Shown one piece after another: positions 25,444 to 34,491 of a DNA stretch of 49,182 bases; position 1 is the first letter of the stretch, and each line of letters begins with the position of its first letter. The position numbers and the translations under genes were made by a program. The DNA is from a bacterium (lineage in GTDB: Bacteria; UBA8248). The notes below the pieces were generated by a model. It did not search any database. It had not been told where the DNA came from and worked only from the letters and a program-made list of their open reading frames with translations. The stretch covers positions 1 through 49,182 of the forward strand of contig JAJDYR010000041.1 of NCBI GenBank assembly GCA_022825065.1, in the 5' to 3' direction.

Positions 25444-27213
25444 TCATTCTACGACCAACGACACCATCTCCGGCGGTTCAACCCGCAACAACCCTTCGTC
25501 GGAAAGCCGCAGGTCGCCGATTTCGCCGCAGGCGAAGCTGAACTCGAGCTGCGAAAACGGGCTCGCGAGATCGCACCCGAGTTCGCGTATGGCTTCGAAC
25601 GCCTTGTCGAACTTCGCCGTGACCGTCTCCGTCGGCTCTTCGGACAAGAGCCCGAGAAGGGGCAACTCCACCAATGCGAGGATCTCGCCATCGGCAACGA
25701 CGATCTTCCCGCCGCCGATCTCGGCGAGCTTGTTCATGGCGAACGCCATATCGGACGTGTTCGCGCCGACCGCAACCAGATTCTCGCAGACGGCGTTGAC
25801 GGTCGACGCAATCGCGCCGCGCTTGAGACCGAAGCCGCGCACGAAGCCGTTGCCGATGCGCCCCCCTCCCTTACCGAACCGATCGGCCATCGTCAGCGGC
25901 AGAATGTCGTTGTCGAGATCCGGCTGTATCACGCCGTCATTGACCTCGAGGACAGCCCTTCCGTCGTCGGTGACGAGGCTTCCGTCCGTCACGCCGATCA
26001 CCCGAACGGTCACCGGGCCCTCGGCATCGGTCCGTGGTTCGAGATAACCGGCGGTGATCGCACGCTCGATCTTCACGGTTCCACGGAAGTTTCTTGGATA
26101 CTCGATGGGGGCCAAGTCCGCCAGGAACTCGCCGTCCCGGACGATGGTCTCCCCGCCGACAAACACGCGGGAGATATCGAATGTGACCAGGTCGTCGACG
26201 AACAGGATGTCGGCGTAGCGGCCCGGAGCAACCGCCCCCATATCCCTCTGCAGATAGAAGGCCTCGGCGACATTGATGGTCGCCATCTGGACCGCGATCA
26301 CGGGCGGCACCCCGTTTCGAACGGCCACGCGGATATTATCGTCGACCCCGCCCTCGCGCAGCAGTTTCTCCGGCGACGCGAGATCGGCGCACATGGCGAG
26401 CGCTCTCGGGTCGATCTTGTGCTCGAGATACGCCTTGACGAGTTCGGGCACGTCAATCGCGCCTGACCCGAGCCGCATGAGCAGGCGAAAGCCGGCCCGG
26501 GTCTTGTCGACCGCCTCGTCGGTCGCGATGGACTCGTGGTCGGTGCTGGTGCCGACCGCGGCGTATGCCTGCATCTGGCGCCAGCTCGCGCCGGCGGCAT
26601 GCCCCGTAATCGTTTTGCGCTGCTCCAGGCAGCGGTCGAAGAGGTCCAGATAATCCTCCCACTTCTCGCAGACCGGCAGGAACGGCGGCTCCTCCAGGCC
26701 CACGCAGTTTTCCCAGTCGAGCATCTCGTTCATCTCTTCGACGCTGACGCCCGGTGTGGGTTCGAGGCCGAGTTCACGGTTCTGCAGGTGCGCGAGCGTG
26801 GGGACCAGGAATATGAGCCTGAGCGGGGTGGCCTCGAGCGCGTCCTTGAAAAACCGGATCGCCTCCCGGCCGCCGACGATCCCCTGGCCGTAGAAGCCGT
26901 CCGCATAGGCGGTGACGCCATGGCGCAGCATTCCCTCGACGAACTCGTTCACGCCCAGGTAGGAGTGATACATGTGGAGGTGGCCGTCGATCAGGCCGGG
27001 CGTCACGTAGCGGTTTTCCGCGTCGATGACTTCCGTGTTCTCACCGATCGCGTAACCGATATCGCCGACCGCCGCGATCCGGTCGCCCTTGACAGCGATT
27101 CCGGCGCTGTAGATTTCACGGGTATGTACATTGACGAGACGGCCGTTCGTTATCGCGAGATCGGCCGGTTCATTGCCAAGGGCAACATCGATCAGGGCTC
27201 GGCGTGAGGACAT
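25444..27213 (-). CDS. Adenine deaminase-like amidohydrolase
   Basis: From ATG 27213, which follows GAGGAG, the protein is 589 aa, the usual length of adenine deaminase. It keeps the family plan: a beta-sandwich, GLIDGHLH (H78, H80), a GH segment (H205), STDHES (H226), a C-A-D segment (D277), APGRYADILFVDDL, and the family-specific C-terminal domain (NGFVRGFGLKRGAIAS). Two active-site blocks differ from adenine deaminase: HLHIESS is HLHMYHS and TDDRHP is ADLASP. The substrate may therefore be something other than adenine, such as another cyclic amide or lactone. First gene of the sugar-type ABC operon. The frame is open to 27315 without a good start. Confidence 0.85.
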   Translation of the reverse strand: MSSRRALIDVALGNEPADLAITNGRLVNVHTREIYSAGIAVKGDRIAAVGDIGYAIGENTEVIDAENRYVTPGLIDGHLHMYHSYLGVNEFVEGMLRHGVTAYADGFYGQGIVGGREAIRFFKDALEATPLRLIFLVPTLAHLQNRELGLEPTPGVSVEEMNEMLDWENCVGLEEPPFLPVCEKWEDYLDLFDRCLEQRKTITGHAAGASWRQMQAYAAVGTSTDHESIATDEAVDKTRAGFRLLMRLGSGAIDVPELVKAYLEHKIDPRALAMCADLASPEKLLREGGVDDNIRVAVRNGVPPVIAVQMATINVAEAFYLQRDMGAVAPGRYADILFVDDLVTFDISRVFVGGETIVRDGEFLADLAPIEYPRNFRGTVKIERAITAGYLEPRTDAEGPVTVRVIGVTDGSLVTDDGRAVLEVNDGVIQPDLDNDILPLTMADRFGKGGGRIGNGFVRGFGLKRGAIASTVNAVCENLVAVGANTSDMAFAMNKLAEIGGGKIVVADGEILALVELPLLGLLSEEPTETVTAKFDKAFEAIRELGCDLASPFSQLEFSFACGEIGDLRLSDEGLLRVEPPEMVSLVVE

Positions 27214-27505
27214 GGCTCCAATCTCCTCTGTAGATTGGGCATTCCCGCTGGCGTGAGTTGCCGGCCCCCGGAATGAACCGCAAGACCCACAACTTCTTCT
27301 TCGTATGAACAGCACAGGATGAGAGAATTATACATGACTTCGAGATCAGGCACAAACTTCTCGACGACCGCTCCCTCGAGCACATCCGGCGCGGCTTTCA
27401 TCGCCAATGGCGACGACCCGTTATATAGTTCGACATCACGCATCACCGAACGTCGGGAGCGCCCGGTGCGCTGAATCCACCTGTTGACGAGAGCGGGGAA
27501 CATCC

Positions 27506-28048
27506 ATGAAGGCCGACACCAGAACGGAGCCGCTCGTCCGCGACGCCGCAGAAGCCGACCTGCCCGCGGTCCGGGAGATATACGCCCACCACGTGCTGCG
27601 CGGCACGGCCTCGTTCGAGGAGGAGCCGCCCGATCTGGAAGAGATGCGCCGACGCTTCCGCGCCGTAAAAGAGAAAGGCCTCCCCTGGTTCGCCGCTGAG
27701 GTCGAAGGCGCCGTCCGCGGCTACGCCTATGCGGCGCCCTACCACCACAGGCCGGCATACCGCTTCGCCGTCGAAAATTCCGTCTACGTCGATCACCGCG
27801 TCATGCGCCACGGGCTGGGCGCCGCGCTGCTCGACAGGCTGATCGGCTCATGTACGCAAAAGGGCTTGCGCCGGATGGTCGCGGTCATCGGCGACAGCGC
27901 GAATGCGGCCTCGATAAAGCTGCACGAGCGCGCCGGCTTCAGGCTCGTCGGCGTATTGCCGTCGGTCGGCTTCAAGCACGGCAGGTGGCTCGACTGCGTG
28001 ATCATGCAGCGCGCCCTGGGCGAGGGTGACGAGAGCCTGCCATCTTGA
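27506..28048 (+). CDS. GNAT N-acetyltransferase, phosphinothricin/methionine-sulfoximine type
   Basis: A 180-aa acetyl-CoA-dependent N-acetyltransferase. It has the PAT/MnaT signature series: YAHHVLRGTASFEEEPP, GYAYAAPYHHRPAYRF, ENSVYVDHRVMRHGLGAALL (acetyl-CoA loop), VAVIGDSANAASIKLHERAGF and GFKHGRWLDCVIMQR. Characterised members acetylate phosphinothricin, methionine sulfoximine or methionine sulfone. It stands alone, divergent from the amidohydrolase operon across a 290-base gap. The ATG start has a GGGGAAC site. True substrate unknown. Confidence 0.9.
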   Translation: MKADTRTEPLVRDAAEADLPAVREIYAHHVLRGTASFEEEPPDLEEMRRRFRAVKEKGLPWFAAEVEGAVRGYAYAAPYHHRPAYRFAVENSVYVDHRVMRHGLGAALLDRLIGSCTQKGLRRMVAVIGDSANAASIKLHERAGFRLVGVLPSVGFKHGRWLDCVIMQRALGEGDESLPS

Positions 28049-28296
28049 ATCGTGCGCGGGAGAATTAAGCGGCTATGACTCAACCACTCTGATGTTGAGC
28101 CGACTGTTCTATCACCTTTCTACGCCGCACATGGTTCAGACATTGCAAGGCAATCTTGCCTTTCGGACGTACGCGCACTTATAGTGCCGCGCAGGAATCC
28201 ATACGCAGAAAAAACAAATGTGGGATTGATGTAATTCGTGCAAGTTGCTTCAAAACACCTTCGACAACGATACTGTGAGGTCGTGGAGGTGACGAT

Positions 28297-29715
28297 ATGA
28301 GAATAAAAGTCAAAAATCTCGGTGTTCTGAAACAGGCGGAATTCAGCCTGGGCGATTTCACTATTATCTGCGGCGAGAACAATACCGGCAAAACCTATGC
28401 GACCTACGCCCTGTATGGTTTTTTAAATACATGGCGTGAGCAACTCGACTATATGGAAGCCAGCTTCATACCCGACGAAATAATGAACGATTTGCACAAA
28501 AATGGCATCGTGCGGATTAAGCCCTTAGAGTACATGCAAGAAGCACAAAAAACTCTGGATGCTATATGTATTCACTACTCTTCGAGTTTATCCCGTGTGT
28601 TTGCCGCACCAAAGGAGAAATTTCAACACACTCAATTTCAAGTATCCTTAGAAAATGGCTCATTGTCCGACCACAACAAACCGCCACAATTTAAGCACAA
28701 AATGGGTGCTTTGAATCGCCAAATTTTTTCTCTTTCCATGGAAGAAGAAAGTGAAGAGTTGGAAGTTTCCCTGCTTATGGATATGGATAAAGCGGGAACT
28801 CCCCCTGGCTTCCTCGAACGAAGGATAAACGTAGCAGTAAGTGAAATTATTTTCGAGATCATTTTCGGTCCTCTTTTCCCCAATCCTTTTATCGCCAGTG
28901 CAGAACGCACCGGCGCAGCGATTTTTCGAAAGGAACTTAACTTCGCCCGTAACCGCTTGCTGAAAGAAATGAATCAGGCGGATGAGAAAATCGATCCGCG
29001 GGAACTGTTGCACAAATCTTACCAGGACTATCCATCGCCTGTAGAGAAAAACGTGGATTTCACACGTCAGCTAGAGGACGTTGCCAAGCAAAAAAGTTTT
29101 CTCGTCGACAAACATCCCGAAGTACTGAAGCGGTTTACCGACATCATCGGTGGCGAGTACAGGGTGACGCGCAACGACGAGTTGTATTTCATCCCCAGGG
29201 GCAAGCGCATCAAGCTGGGCATGGATGAAAGCGCCAGCGGGGTGCGCTCCATGCTCGACATCGGTTTCTATTTGCGGCACGAAGCAAAGCCAGGCGACTT
29301 GTTGATGGTCGATGAGCCGGAGTTGAGTTTGCATCCCGAGAACCAGCGCCGCATCGCGCGGCTTTTCGCGCGGCTCGTGAACCTGGGCGTCAAGGTATTC
29401 ATCACCACGCACAGCGATTACATCGTCAAGGAACTCAACACCCTGATCATGCTGAACCAGGATAAAACCCACCTGAAAAAAATCGCCAAGCGAGAAGGGT
29501 ACGACAGAGCCGAACTTTTGAACCCACAAAGAATCAAAATGTATATCGCTGAAGAGGACCTCATAAAACTCGACGGGAACCAGCGCAGGACCAGATGCCA
29601 AACCCTGGTGGAAGCCAAAATAGACCCGGAGTTGGGTATCGAGGCGCGGAGTTTCGACACAACGATTAACGAAATGAATGAAATTCAGGATGCCATCTTA
29701 TGGGAGGAAGACTAG
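28297..29715 (+). CDS. OLD-like AAA ATPase (ABC-type head), first gene of a two-gene module
   Basis: A 472-aa ATPase of the AAA_15/AAA_21, OLD-like group: Walker A GENNTGKT (26-33), a long variable helical insert (about 50-300), the ABC signature-like SASGVRSMLDI, Walker B LLMVDEPELSLHPENQ and the H-loop THSDYIVKEL. Such ATPases form dimeric sensors in Septu-, Gabija- and PARIS-type defence systems. No Toprim domain is attached, so any nuclease must be separate. The next gene begins immediately after its stop (TAG-GTG), so the two are translationally coupled. The region is more AT-rich than its surroundings. Family firm; defence role inferred. Confidence 0.87.
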   Translation: MRIKVKNLGVLKQAEFSLGDFTIICGENNTGKTYATYALYGFLNTWREQLDYMEASFIPDEIMNDLHKNGIVRIKPLEYMQEAQKTLDAICIHYSSSLSRVFAAPKEKFQHTQFQVSLENGSLSDHNKPPQFKHKMGALNRQIFSLSMEEESEELEVSLLMDMDKAGTPPGFLERRINVAVSEIIFEIIFGPLFPNPFIASAERTGAAIFRKELNFARNRLLKEMNQADEKIDPRELLHKSYQDYPSPVEKNVDFTRQLEDVAKQKSFLVDKHPEVLKRFTDIIGGEYRVTRNDELYFIPRGKRIKLGMDESASGVRSMLDIGFYLRHEAKPGDLLMVDEPELSLHPENQRRIARLFARLVNLGVKVFITTHSDYIVKELNTLIMLNQDKTHLKKIAKREGYDRAELLNPQRIKMYIAEEDLIKLDGNQRRTRCQTLVEAKIDPELGIEARSFDTTINEMNEIQDAILWEED

Positions 29716-30249
29716 GTGCCATCCTGTATCGATAATCTACGCAGCATTCTCAATTCAGCATCCATCACGGAAGTCTCCGGACAGGGCGTGGCGGTTCTGA
29801 AAGAAAGCGACCCATCGAATACTTATCAAATCGAATTGAAAGGATTGCCGAGGGATAGCCTCATCGTAAAGATAGATCGGTTCAAGGAGAAAACATATTT
29901 CTTGAACGGGAGGAACGGCATAGCGAGACGCGCCGATTTTGCGCTCGTAAATGACGATGCAATCGTATTTATCGAACTGAAATCAGGCAAAATTCAAAGA
30001 ACGGCAGTCGAGCGGCAGCTTCATGGAGCACAATGCGTAATGGATTATTGCGCTTCGATAGGCAACCGGTTTTTCAATAATCCGAATTTTCTGAATCCCG
30101 CGATAAACAATCCGCATCTTGTTTTGCTTCATACTGGAAGGAGCATGAACAAACGCAGGTCGAGCGCCGGAATAAATCAAGGATCAAGTCATCCCTTCAA
30201 AATAATCAAGTGTGGCTCATCGGTATATTATAGAGAACTCGTAAGCTGA
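29716..30249 (+). CDS. Putative PD-(D/E)xK nuclease coupled to the OLD-like ATPase
   Basis: A 177-aa protein starting with GTG directly after the ATPase stop. The core has beta-strand-like segments with RADFALV (D74), then AIVFIELKSGK (E87, K89), then RQLHGAQCVMDY (Q101 to Y111). That D, ExK, Q order fits the catalytic layout of PD-(D/E)xK nucleases. No other family was recognised. As the partner of an ATPase sensor, it would be the effector that cuts nucleic acid. Assignment rests on three short motifs and context, so it is tentative. The frame continues downstream as a 43-codon open stretch after the TGA. Confidence 0.55.
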   Translation: MPSCIDNLRSILNSASITEVSGQGVAVLKESDPSNTYQIELKGLPRDSLIVKIDRFKEKTYFLNGRNGIARRADFALVNDDAIVFIELKSGKIQRTAVERQLHGAQCVMDYCASIGNRFFNNPNFLNPAINNPHLVLLHTGRSMNKRRSSAGINQGSSHPFKIIKCGSSVYYRELVS

Positions 30250-30339
30250 TCCGATGAACTGGACAACCACCGCATTTCCCTGTCATCTGTTTTACTTTTA
30301 GCCGAGACGGGGAAGCAACCGACCACATTGAGCAAAGAC

Positions 30340-30381
30340 GACGACGCGGCCATCCGCGTCGATTTGGAGGACTATCACTGA
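30340..30381 (+). pseudogene. Possible 3' remnant of a HigB-type toxin
   Basis: The frame before the antitoxin reads ...DDDAAIRVDLEDYH and stops in TGATG, overlapping the antitoxin ATG. HigB toxins end in a similar acidic (D/E)DYH and overlap higA the same way. Upstream residues do not resemble HigB, and the frame is closed at the TGA of the nuclease gene, so no intact toxin is present. Interpretation is weak. Confidence 0.3.
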
Positions 30382-30734
30382 TGCGAAAGAAAGAACTCCC
30401 CGCCGGCGAGCGTAGCATGCGCGCCTCCCATCCGGGTGAGGCCTGGGGCATCATCCTGAATGAGGGTCTCCATCTGAGCGTCACCGATGCCGCAAAACGG
30501 ATGGGGATATCCCTCCAGCGGCTCCACGCGGTCATACGTGAAAACAAGCCGGAGCGCGTTACGCCCAACCTGGCGCTTCGTTTCACCCGGCTGTGCGGCA
30601 AGGGCGGCGAGTCGGCAAAACTATGGCTGCGTATGCAGATGACCTATGACATTGAGGCGGCCAAAGTCGAACTCGCCGAGGTTCTTCCCGGGATCGAGCC
30701 GGCGAGTCCGCCCAAAGACGCCGCCTCCGCCTGA
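30381..30734 (+). CDS. HigA-type antitoxin / addiction-module HTH regulator
   Basis: A 117-aa protein with a helix-turn-helix of the HigA/VapI type: HPGEAWGIILNEGLHLSVTDAAKRMGIS, then QRLHAVIRENKPERVTPNLALRFTRLCG, then AKLWLRMQMTYDIEAAK. HigA represses its own operon and neutralises the HigB mRNA-cleaving toxin normally encoded just before it. Here only a doubtful remnant lies upstream. The protein has an unusually long C-terminal tail after the conserved W-LRMQ-YD block. It lies 131 bases after the putative nuclease, so it could have become a regulator of the neighbouring ATPase/nuclease pair, or be a leftover. Confidence 0.88.
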   Translation: MRKKELPAGERSMRASHPGEAWGIILNEGLHLSVTDAAKRMGISLQRLHAVIRENKPERVTPNLALRFTRLCGKGGESAKLWLRMQMTYDIEAAKVELAEVLPGIEPASPPKDAASA

Positions 30735-30766
30735 AAATTCCAGGGGCTGAATCAACACACACACCC

Positions 30767-32383
30767 CTACACGCCCAAGATCTTCTTCGCGCACTCCCGC
30801 GCCTCATCGAGGGTCTCGACGACCCGCTCCCCGGGCGCGTCGCGCAGAACGTCGAACGCGCGGAGGGTGCGCGCGGCGTCGCCCGCCAGGCCCATCACGA
30901 TGAACGCGGTGCGCTCCTGCGCGGCGACGTCCATGAGCCGCCTGATGAGCATGGCGGCGCTGTCGTCGAGATGGGTCGCGCTCGAAAAATCGAAGATGAC
31001 GACCTCGTGGTCCTTGATGTCCGCGCTGATGGCCGCGACCAGCTCATGAGACGAAGCGACGGTGAAGCTCCCCCGGAGCGACACCAGGCCGACGCGCGCC
31101 GCGTAGGGGTTCACCGAGGCCGCGTCCTGAAGATCACCAAGGAATATGTGGTCCAGCATCGGCACGGAGACCACGTTGTCGATCTCGAGGCGCTCGAGGT
31201 GCCGCGCGTGGGCCATCCCGGCGGCGATGAGGCCGATGGCCACGGCGGTCAGCAGGTCGACGAACACCGTGAGGGCGAGCGTCATCAGCATGACGAAGAC
31301 GTGCTCGCGCCGGATGTGGCGCAACCGCGCGAGGAGCCGCCAGTCGACGATGTCCCAGCCCACCTTCATCAGCACGCCCGCGAGGGCGGCGAGCGGAATC
31401 GACTCGACGTATGGCCCGAAACCCAGCAGGAGCGCCAGCAGCAACACGGCGCGCAGTACGCCCGAGAACGGGGTCTGCCCCCCCGCGCGGATGTTCGTCA
31501 CCGTGCTCACGGTGGCCCCCGCGCCGGGCAGTCCGCCGATGAGGCCCGCGGCCACGTTCCCGATTCCCTGCCCCACCAGCTCGCGGTTCGGGTTGTGGCG
31601 CGAGCCGGTCAGCGAGTCGGCCACCAGGGCGGCGAGGAGGCTGTCGATGGAGCCCAGCAGGGCGAGGACGATCGCCGGCTGCAGCGCCCCCAGCAGGAAG
31701 CCGGCGGAGGGCAGTCCCGGTTGCAGCCCCGGCAGGCCCGCCGGAATCCGCCCGATGGCGGGCGCCTCATGAAGCCACAAGACGCCCAGAAGCGACCCGA
31801 CGAGAAGCGCCATCAGGGGAGGAGGCAGAAACCTCGCGTAGCGGCGCGGCCAGAAGGCGAAGGCGGCGAGCGTGGCGGCGCCGACGCCCAGGGCGTCCGC
31901 GTTGATCCCCCCCACCGCCTCGGGCAGCGCGCGAATCGCGCCCATGAACCCGCCGGGCGCAGGCGGCGCGCCGAGAAGGGGCAGCACCTCGATCATCATG
32001 ATGATGACCCCGATGCCGGACATGAATCCCGAGACGACCACGTAGGGCGTGTAGACCACGAAGCGCCCGGCCCCCAGCGCGCCCAGAAGCACCTGCAGCA
32101 GGCCGCCCAGCACGACGATGCTCAGGGCTTCGCCGAGGTTCGCCGCGTGGGCCGTGACGATGACCGCCATGGCGACGGTCATCGAAGGCGCAGGGCCTGA
32201 AATCACCGTCCGCGTACCGCCGAAGAGCGCCGCGAAAAAGCCCACCGCTATCGCGCCGTAGAGACCCGCCGCCGCGCCCAGGCCGGAAGCCACGCCGAAG
32301 GAGAGCGCGAACGGAAGCGCCACCACCGTCGACGTGAGACCGCCGAAGACGTCTCCGCGAAGCGTCCGGAGATCGTAGTTCAC
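30767..32383 (-). CDS. SulP family anion transporter with STAS domain (copy A)
   Basis: A 538-aa SLC26/SulP membrane protein with about 12-14 hydrophobic segments, followed by a cytoplasmic STAS domain from about residue 430 (SLRGSFTVASSHELV, then FDFSSATHLDDSAAMLI). The family carries sulfate, bicarbonate, dicarboxylates or other anions. The TM3 motif differs from consensus (TRTVISGPAPSM at 57-68), while the TM10 segment GGLPGAGATVSTVTNI is close to consensus. It is the downstream partner of a tandem pair, 40 bases after copy B, and similar to it along the full length, pointing to duplication. Substrate unknown. Confidence 0.92.
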   Translation of the reverse strand: MNYDLRTLRGDVFGGLTSTVVALPFALSFGVASGLGAAAGLYGAIAVGFFAALFGGTRTVISGPAPSMTVAMAVIVTAHAANLGEALSIVVLGGLLQVLLGALGAGRFVVYTPYVVVSGFMSGIGVIIMMIEVLPLLGAPPAPGGFMGAIRALPEAVGGINADALGVGAATLAAFAFWPRRYARFLPPPLMALLVGSLLGVLWLHEAPAIGRIPAGLPGLQPGLPSAGFLLGALQPAIVLALLGSIDSLLAALVADSLTGSRHNPNRELVGQGIGNVAAGLIGGLPGAGATVSTVTNIRAGGQTPFSGVLRAVLLLALLLGFGPYVESIPLAALAGVLMKVGWDIVDWRLLARLRHIRREHVFVMLMTLALTVFVDLLTAVAIGLIAAGMAHARHLERLEIDNVVSVPMLDHIFLGDLQDAASVNPYAARVGLVSLRGSFTVASSHELVAAISADIKDHEVVIFDFSSATHLDDSAAMLIRRLMDVAAQERTAFIVMGLAGDAARTLRAFDVLRDAPGERVVETLDEARECAKKILGV

Positions 32384-32423
32384 GGGAGGAAGCCCTTCGC
32401 TGTCTCGAAATACATCCTCTCCC

Positions 32424-34046
32424 TCAAATCCCCAGGAGAGGCTTCGCGGCCTCTCGCGCCTGGTCCAGGTCTTCGAGGATTCGCTCGGGCGGCACCTCGC
32501 GCAGGACGTCGAGCGCGTCGAGCGTCTCCGCCACGTCGCCCGAAAGCCCGATGACGATGGACTCGGTGTCTTCTTCGGTGGCGACCTCGATGAGCTGCTT
32601 GATGACCATGGCGGCGCTGTCGTCGATATAGGTGGCTTCGGTGAAATTGAAGATGACGATCTCGTGATCCTTGATGTCGAGGCTTATCGTCCGCACCAGT
32701 TTCTTGGACGACGCGACGGTGAAGCTCCCCCGCAGCGCCACCATGCCGACGCGCGCCTCGAACGGGTCGACCCCTTCCACCTCCTCCCCCTCGTAGAGGA
32801 ACATCTGATCCAGCAGGGGTACGGAGACCACGCTGTCGAGCTCCAGGTTCTCGAGCTGTCCCGCGTGGGCCAGACCCGCGACGATGAGGCCTATCGCCAC
32901 GGCGCTGATGAGATCGACGAACACCGTGAGGCCGAGCGTCGTCAGCAGGACGAAGAGGTGTTCCCGCTTGATGCGGTGCAGGCGGGTGAGCAGACCCCAG
33001 TCGATGATGTCCCAGCCGACCTTGATCAGGACGCCCGCCAGCGCGGCGAGCGGAATCGACTCGACGTAGGGCCCGAGGCCCAGCAGGATCGCCAGCAGGA
33101 AAAGCGCGAATATCGCCCCCGCCGCCCGGGTCCGCCCGCCGGAGCGGATGTTGGGCACGGTATACACGGGCGTGCCCGCGCCGGGCAGTCCGCCGATCAG
33201 GCCCGCCGCCGCGTTGCCCACGCCCTGGCCGATGAGCTCGCGGTCCGGGTCGTGGCTCGTGCGGGTGAGCGAGTCGGCCACCAGGCAGGTGAGAAGGCTC
33301 ACCACCGAGCCGATGAGGGCGAGAATGAGAGCGGGCTCCACCGCGCGCGCCAGAAAGCCGAGCGACGGGAGACCTATCTTGAGCCCCGGCAGGCCGGTCG
33401 GCACCCGCCCGATGACGGGCGCATCAACCAGCCACAAGACGCCCACGAGCGTGCCCGCGATTAGTCCCACGAGTGGCGTGGGCAGGATTTTCCGGAACCT
33501 CGGCGGCCAGAAGACCGCGACGCCGAGCGTGACGAGCCCCACGCCGAATGCGCTCGGGTTGACGTGCGTCAGCGCCTCGGGCAGCGCGAGAATCATGCCC
33601 ACGGCCCCGACCGGCACGGGTGAGGAGCCGAAAAAGGGCAGCACCTGAATCGCCATCACGAGGACGCCGATGCCGGACATGAATCCCGAGACGACCACGT
33701 AGGGCGTGTAGGCCACGAAGCGGCCGAGCTTCAACACGCCCAGAAGCGCCTGCATCAGGCCGCCCATCACGACCACCGTCAGGGCTTCGGTGAGGTTTCC
33801 CGCATAGGTGGAGATGATGACCGCCATGACGATGGCCATCGGCGCCGTGGGGCCGGATATCTGGGTCGCCGTGCCGCCGAAGACGGCGGCGAAAAAGCCC
33901 ACCGCTATCGCGCCGTAGAGTCCCGCCGCAGCCCCCATGCCCGAGGCCACGCCGTAGGCCAGCGAAAGCGGCAGGGCCACCACCATGGCGGTGACGCCGC
34001 CGAAAAGGTCTCCGCGAAGCGTATCGAGATCGTATTTCAATTTCAC
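32424..34046 (-). CDS. SulP family anion transporter with STAS domain (copy B)
   Basis: A 540-aa SulP permease paralogous to the next gene downstream. TM3 has the consensus-like TQISGPTAPM (61-70) lining the anion site in BicA/SLC26 structures. Its TM10 block reads GGLPGAGTPVYTVPNI, unlike the usual GATxRT/ST form. The C-terminal STAS domain (ALRGSFTVASSKKLV, FNFTEATYIDDSAAMVI) keeps the Asp-Ser pair used for phospho-regulation in related domains. First gene of the leftward pair. No carbonic anhydrase or sulfur-assimilation gene is adjacent to decide between bicarbonate and sulfate. Confidence 0.92.
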   Translation of the reverse strand: MKLKYDLDTLRGDLFGGVTAMVVALPLSLAYGVASGMGAAAGLYGAIAVGFFAAVFGGTATQISGPTAPMAIVMAVIISTYAGNLTEALTVVVMGGLMQALLGVLKLGRFVAYTPYVVVSGFMSGIGVLVMAIQVLPFFGSSPVPVGAVGMILALPEALTHVNPSAFGVGLVTLGVAVFWPPRFRKILPTPLVGLIAGTLVGVLWLVDAPVIGRVPTGLPGLKIGLPSLGFLARAVEPALILALIGSVVSLLTCLVADSLTRTSHDPDRELIGQGVGNAAAGLIGGLPGAGTPVYTVPNIRSGGRTRAAGAIFALFLLAILLGLGPYVESIPLAALAGVLIKVGWDIIDWGLLTRLHRIKREHLFVLLTTLGLTVFVDLISAVAIGLIVAGLAHAGQLENLELDSVVSVPLLDQMFLYEGEEVEGVDPFEARVGMVALRGSFTVASSKKLVRTISLDIKDHEIVIFNFTEATYIDDSAAMVIKQLIEVATEEDTESIVIGLSGDVAETLDALDVLREVPPERILEDLDQAREAAKPLLGI

Positions 34047-34491
34047 GCGATTATGCCCCTTCGCGCTTCGTCTCCGGGCGATGGTCGTGATGATCGCACG
34101 TTCTTAGACAGCATATCACACCCTCGATAAATCGTGGGTGAGCGCGGGATTGTTGAAAACTCCTACCCGCCTCATCCTGAGTAGCGGCGGAGCCGCGTAT
34201 CGAAGGTCAAATGCAATTGATGAATGAGCGTTTGCTCTCGCCCAGCGCGAGGCGTTCGGCTCCCCTCGCCCTTCGATACAAACGCTCCTTTCTCAGTCGC
34301 GTTTTACCTTCGGCGGCTACTCAGGGTGAGGAAAGAGGCGTTGGCGGTTTGCGGGGTCGCAGACGAGGCTTTTTCAACGGCTCCTCGATGTGGGAAAACC
34401 ACCGTCATTCCGGCAATCCCTCCCTCCTCGGTCGGCATTGATTGCCGGAATGACGGCCAAAATCCAAACCCAGGATGCGCAGGCTCTCTCC

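Noticed and set aside
28236..28270. Second CTTCAAA motif considered as a Sec anticodon
   Set aside because: Flanking bases do not pair into an anticodon stem and no tRNA arms could be drawn.
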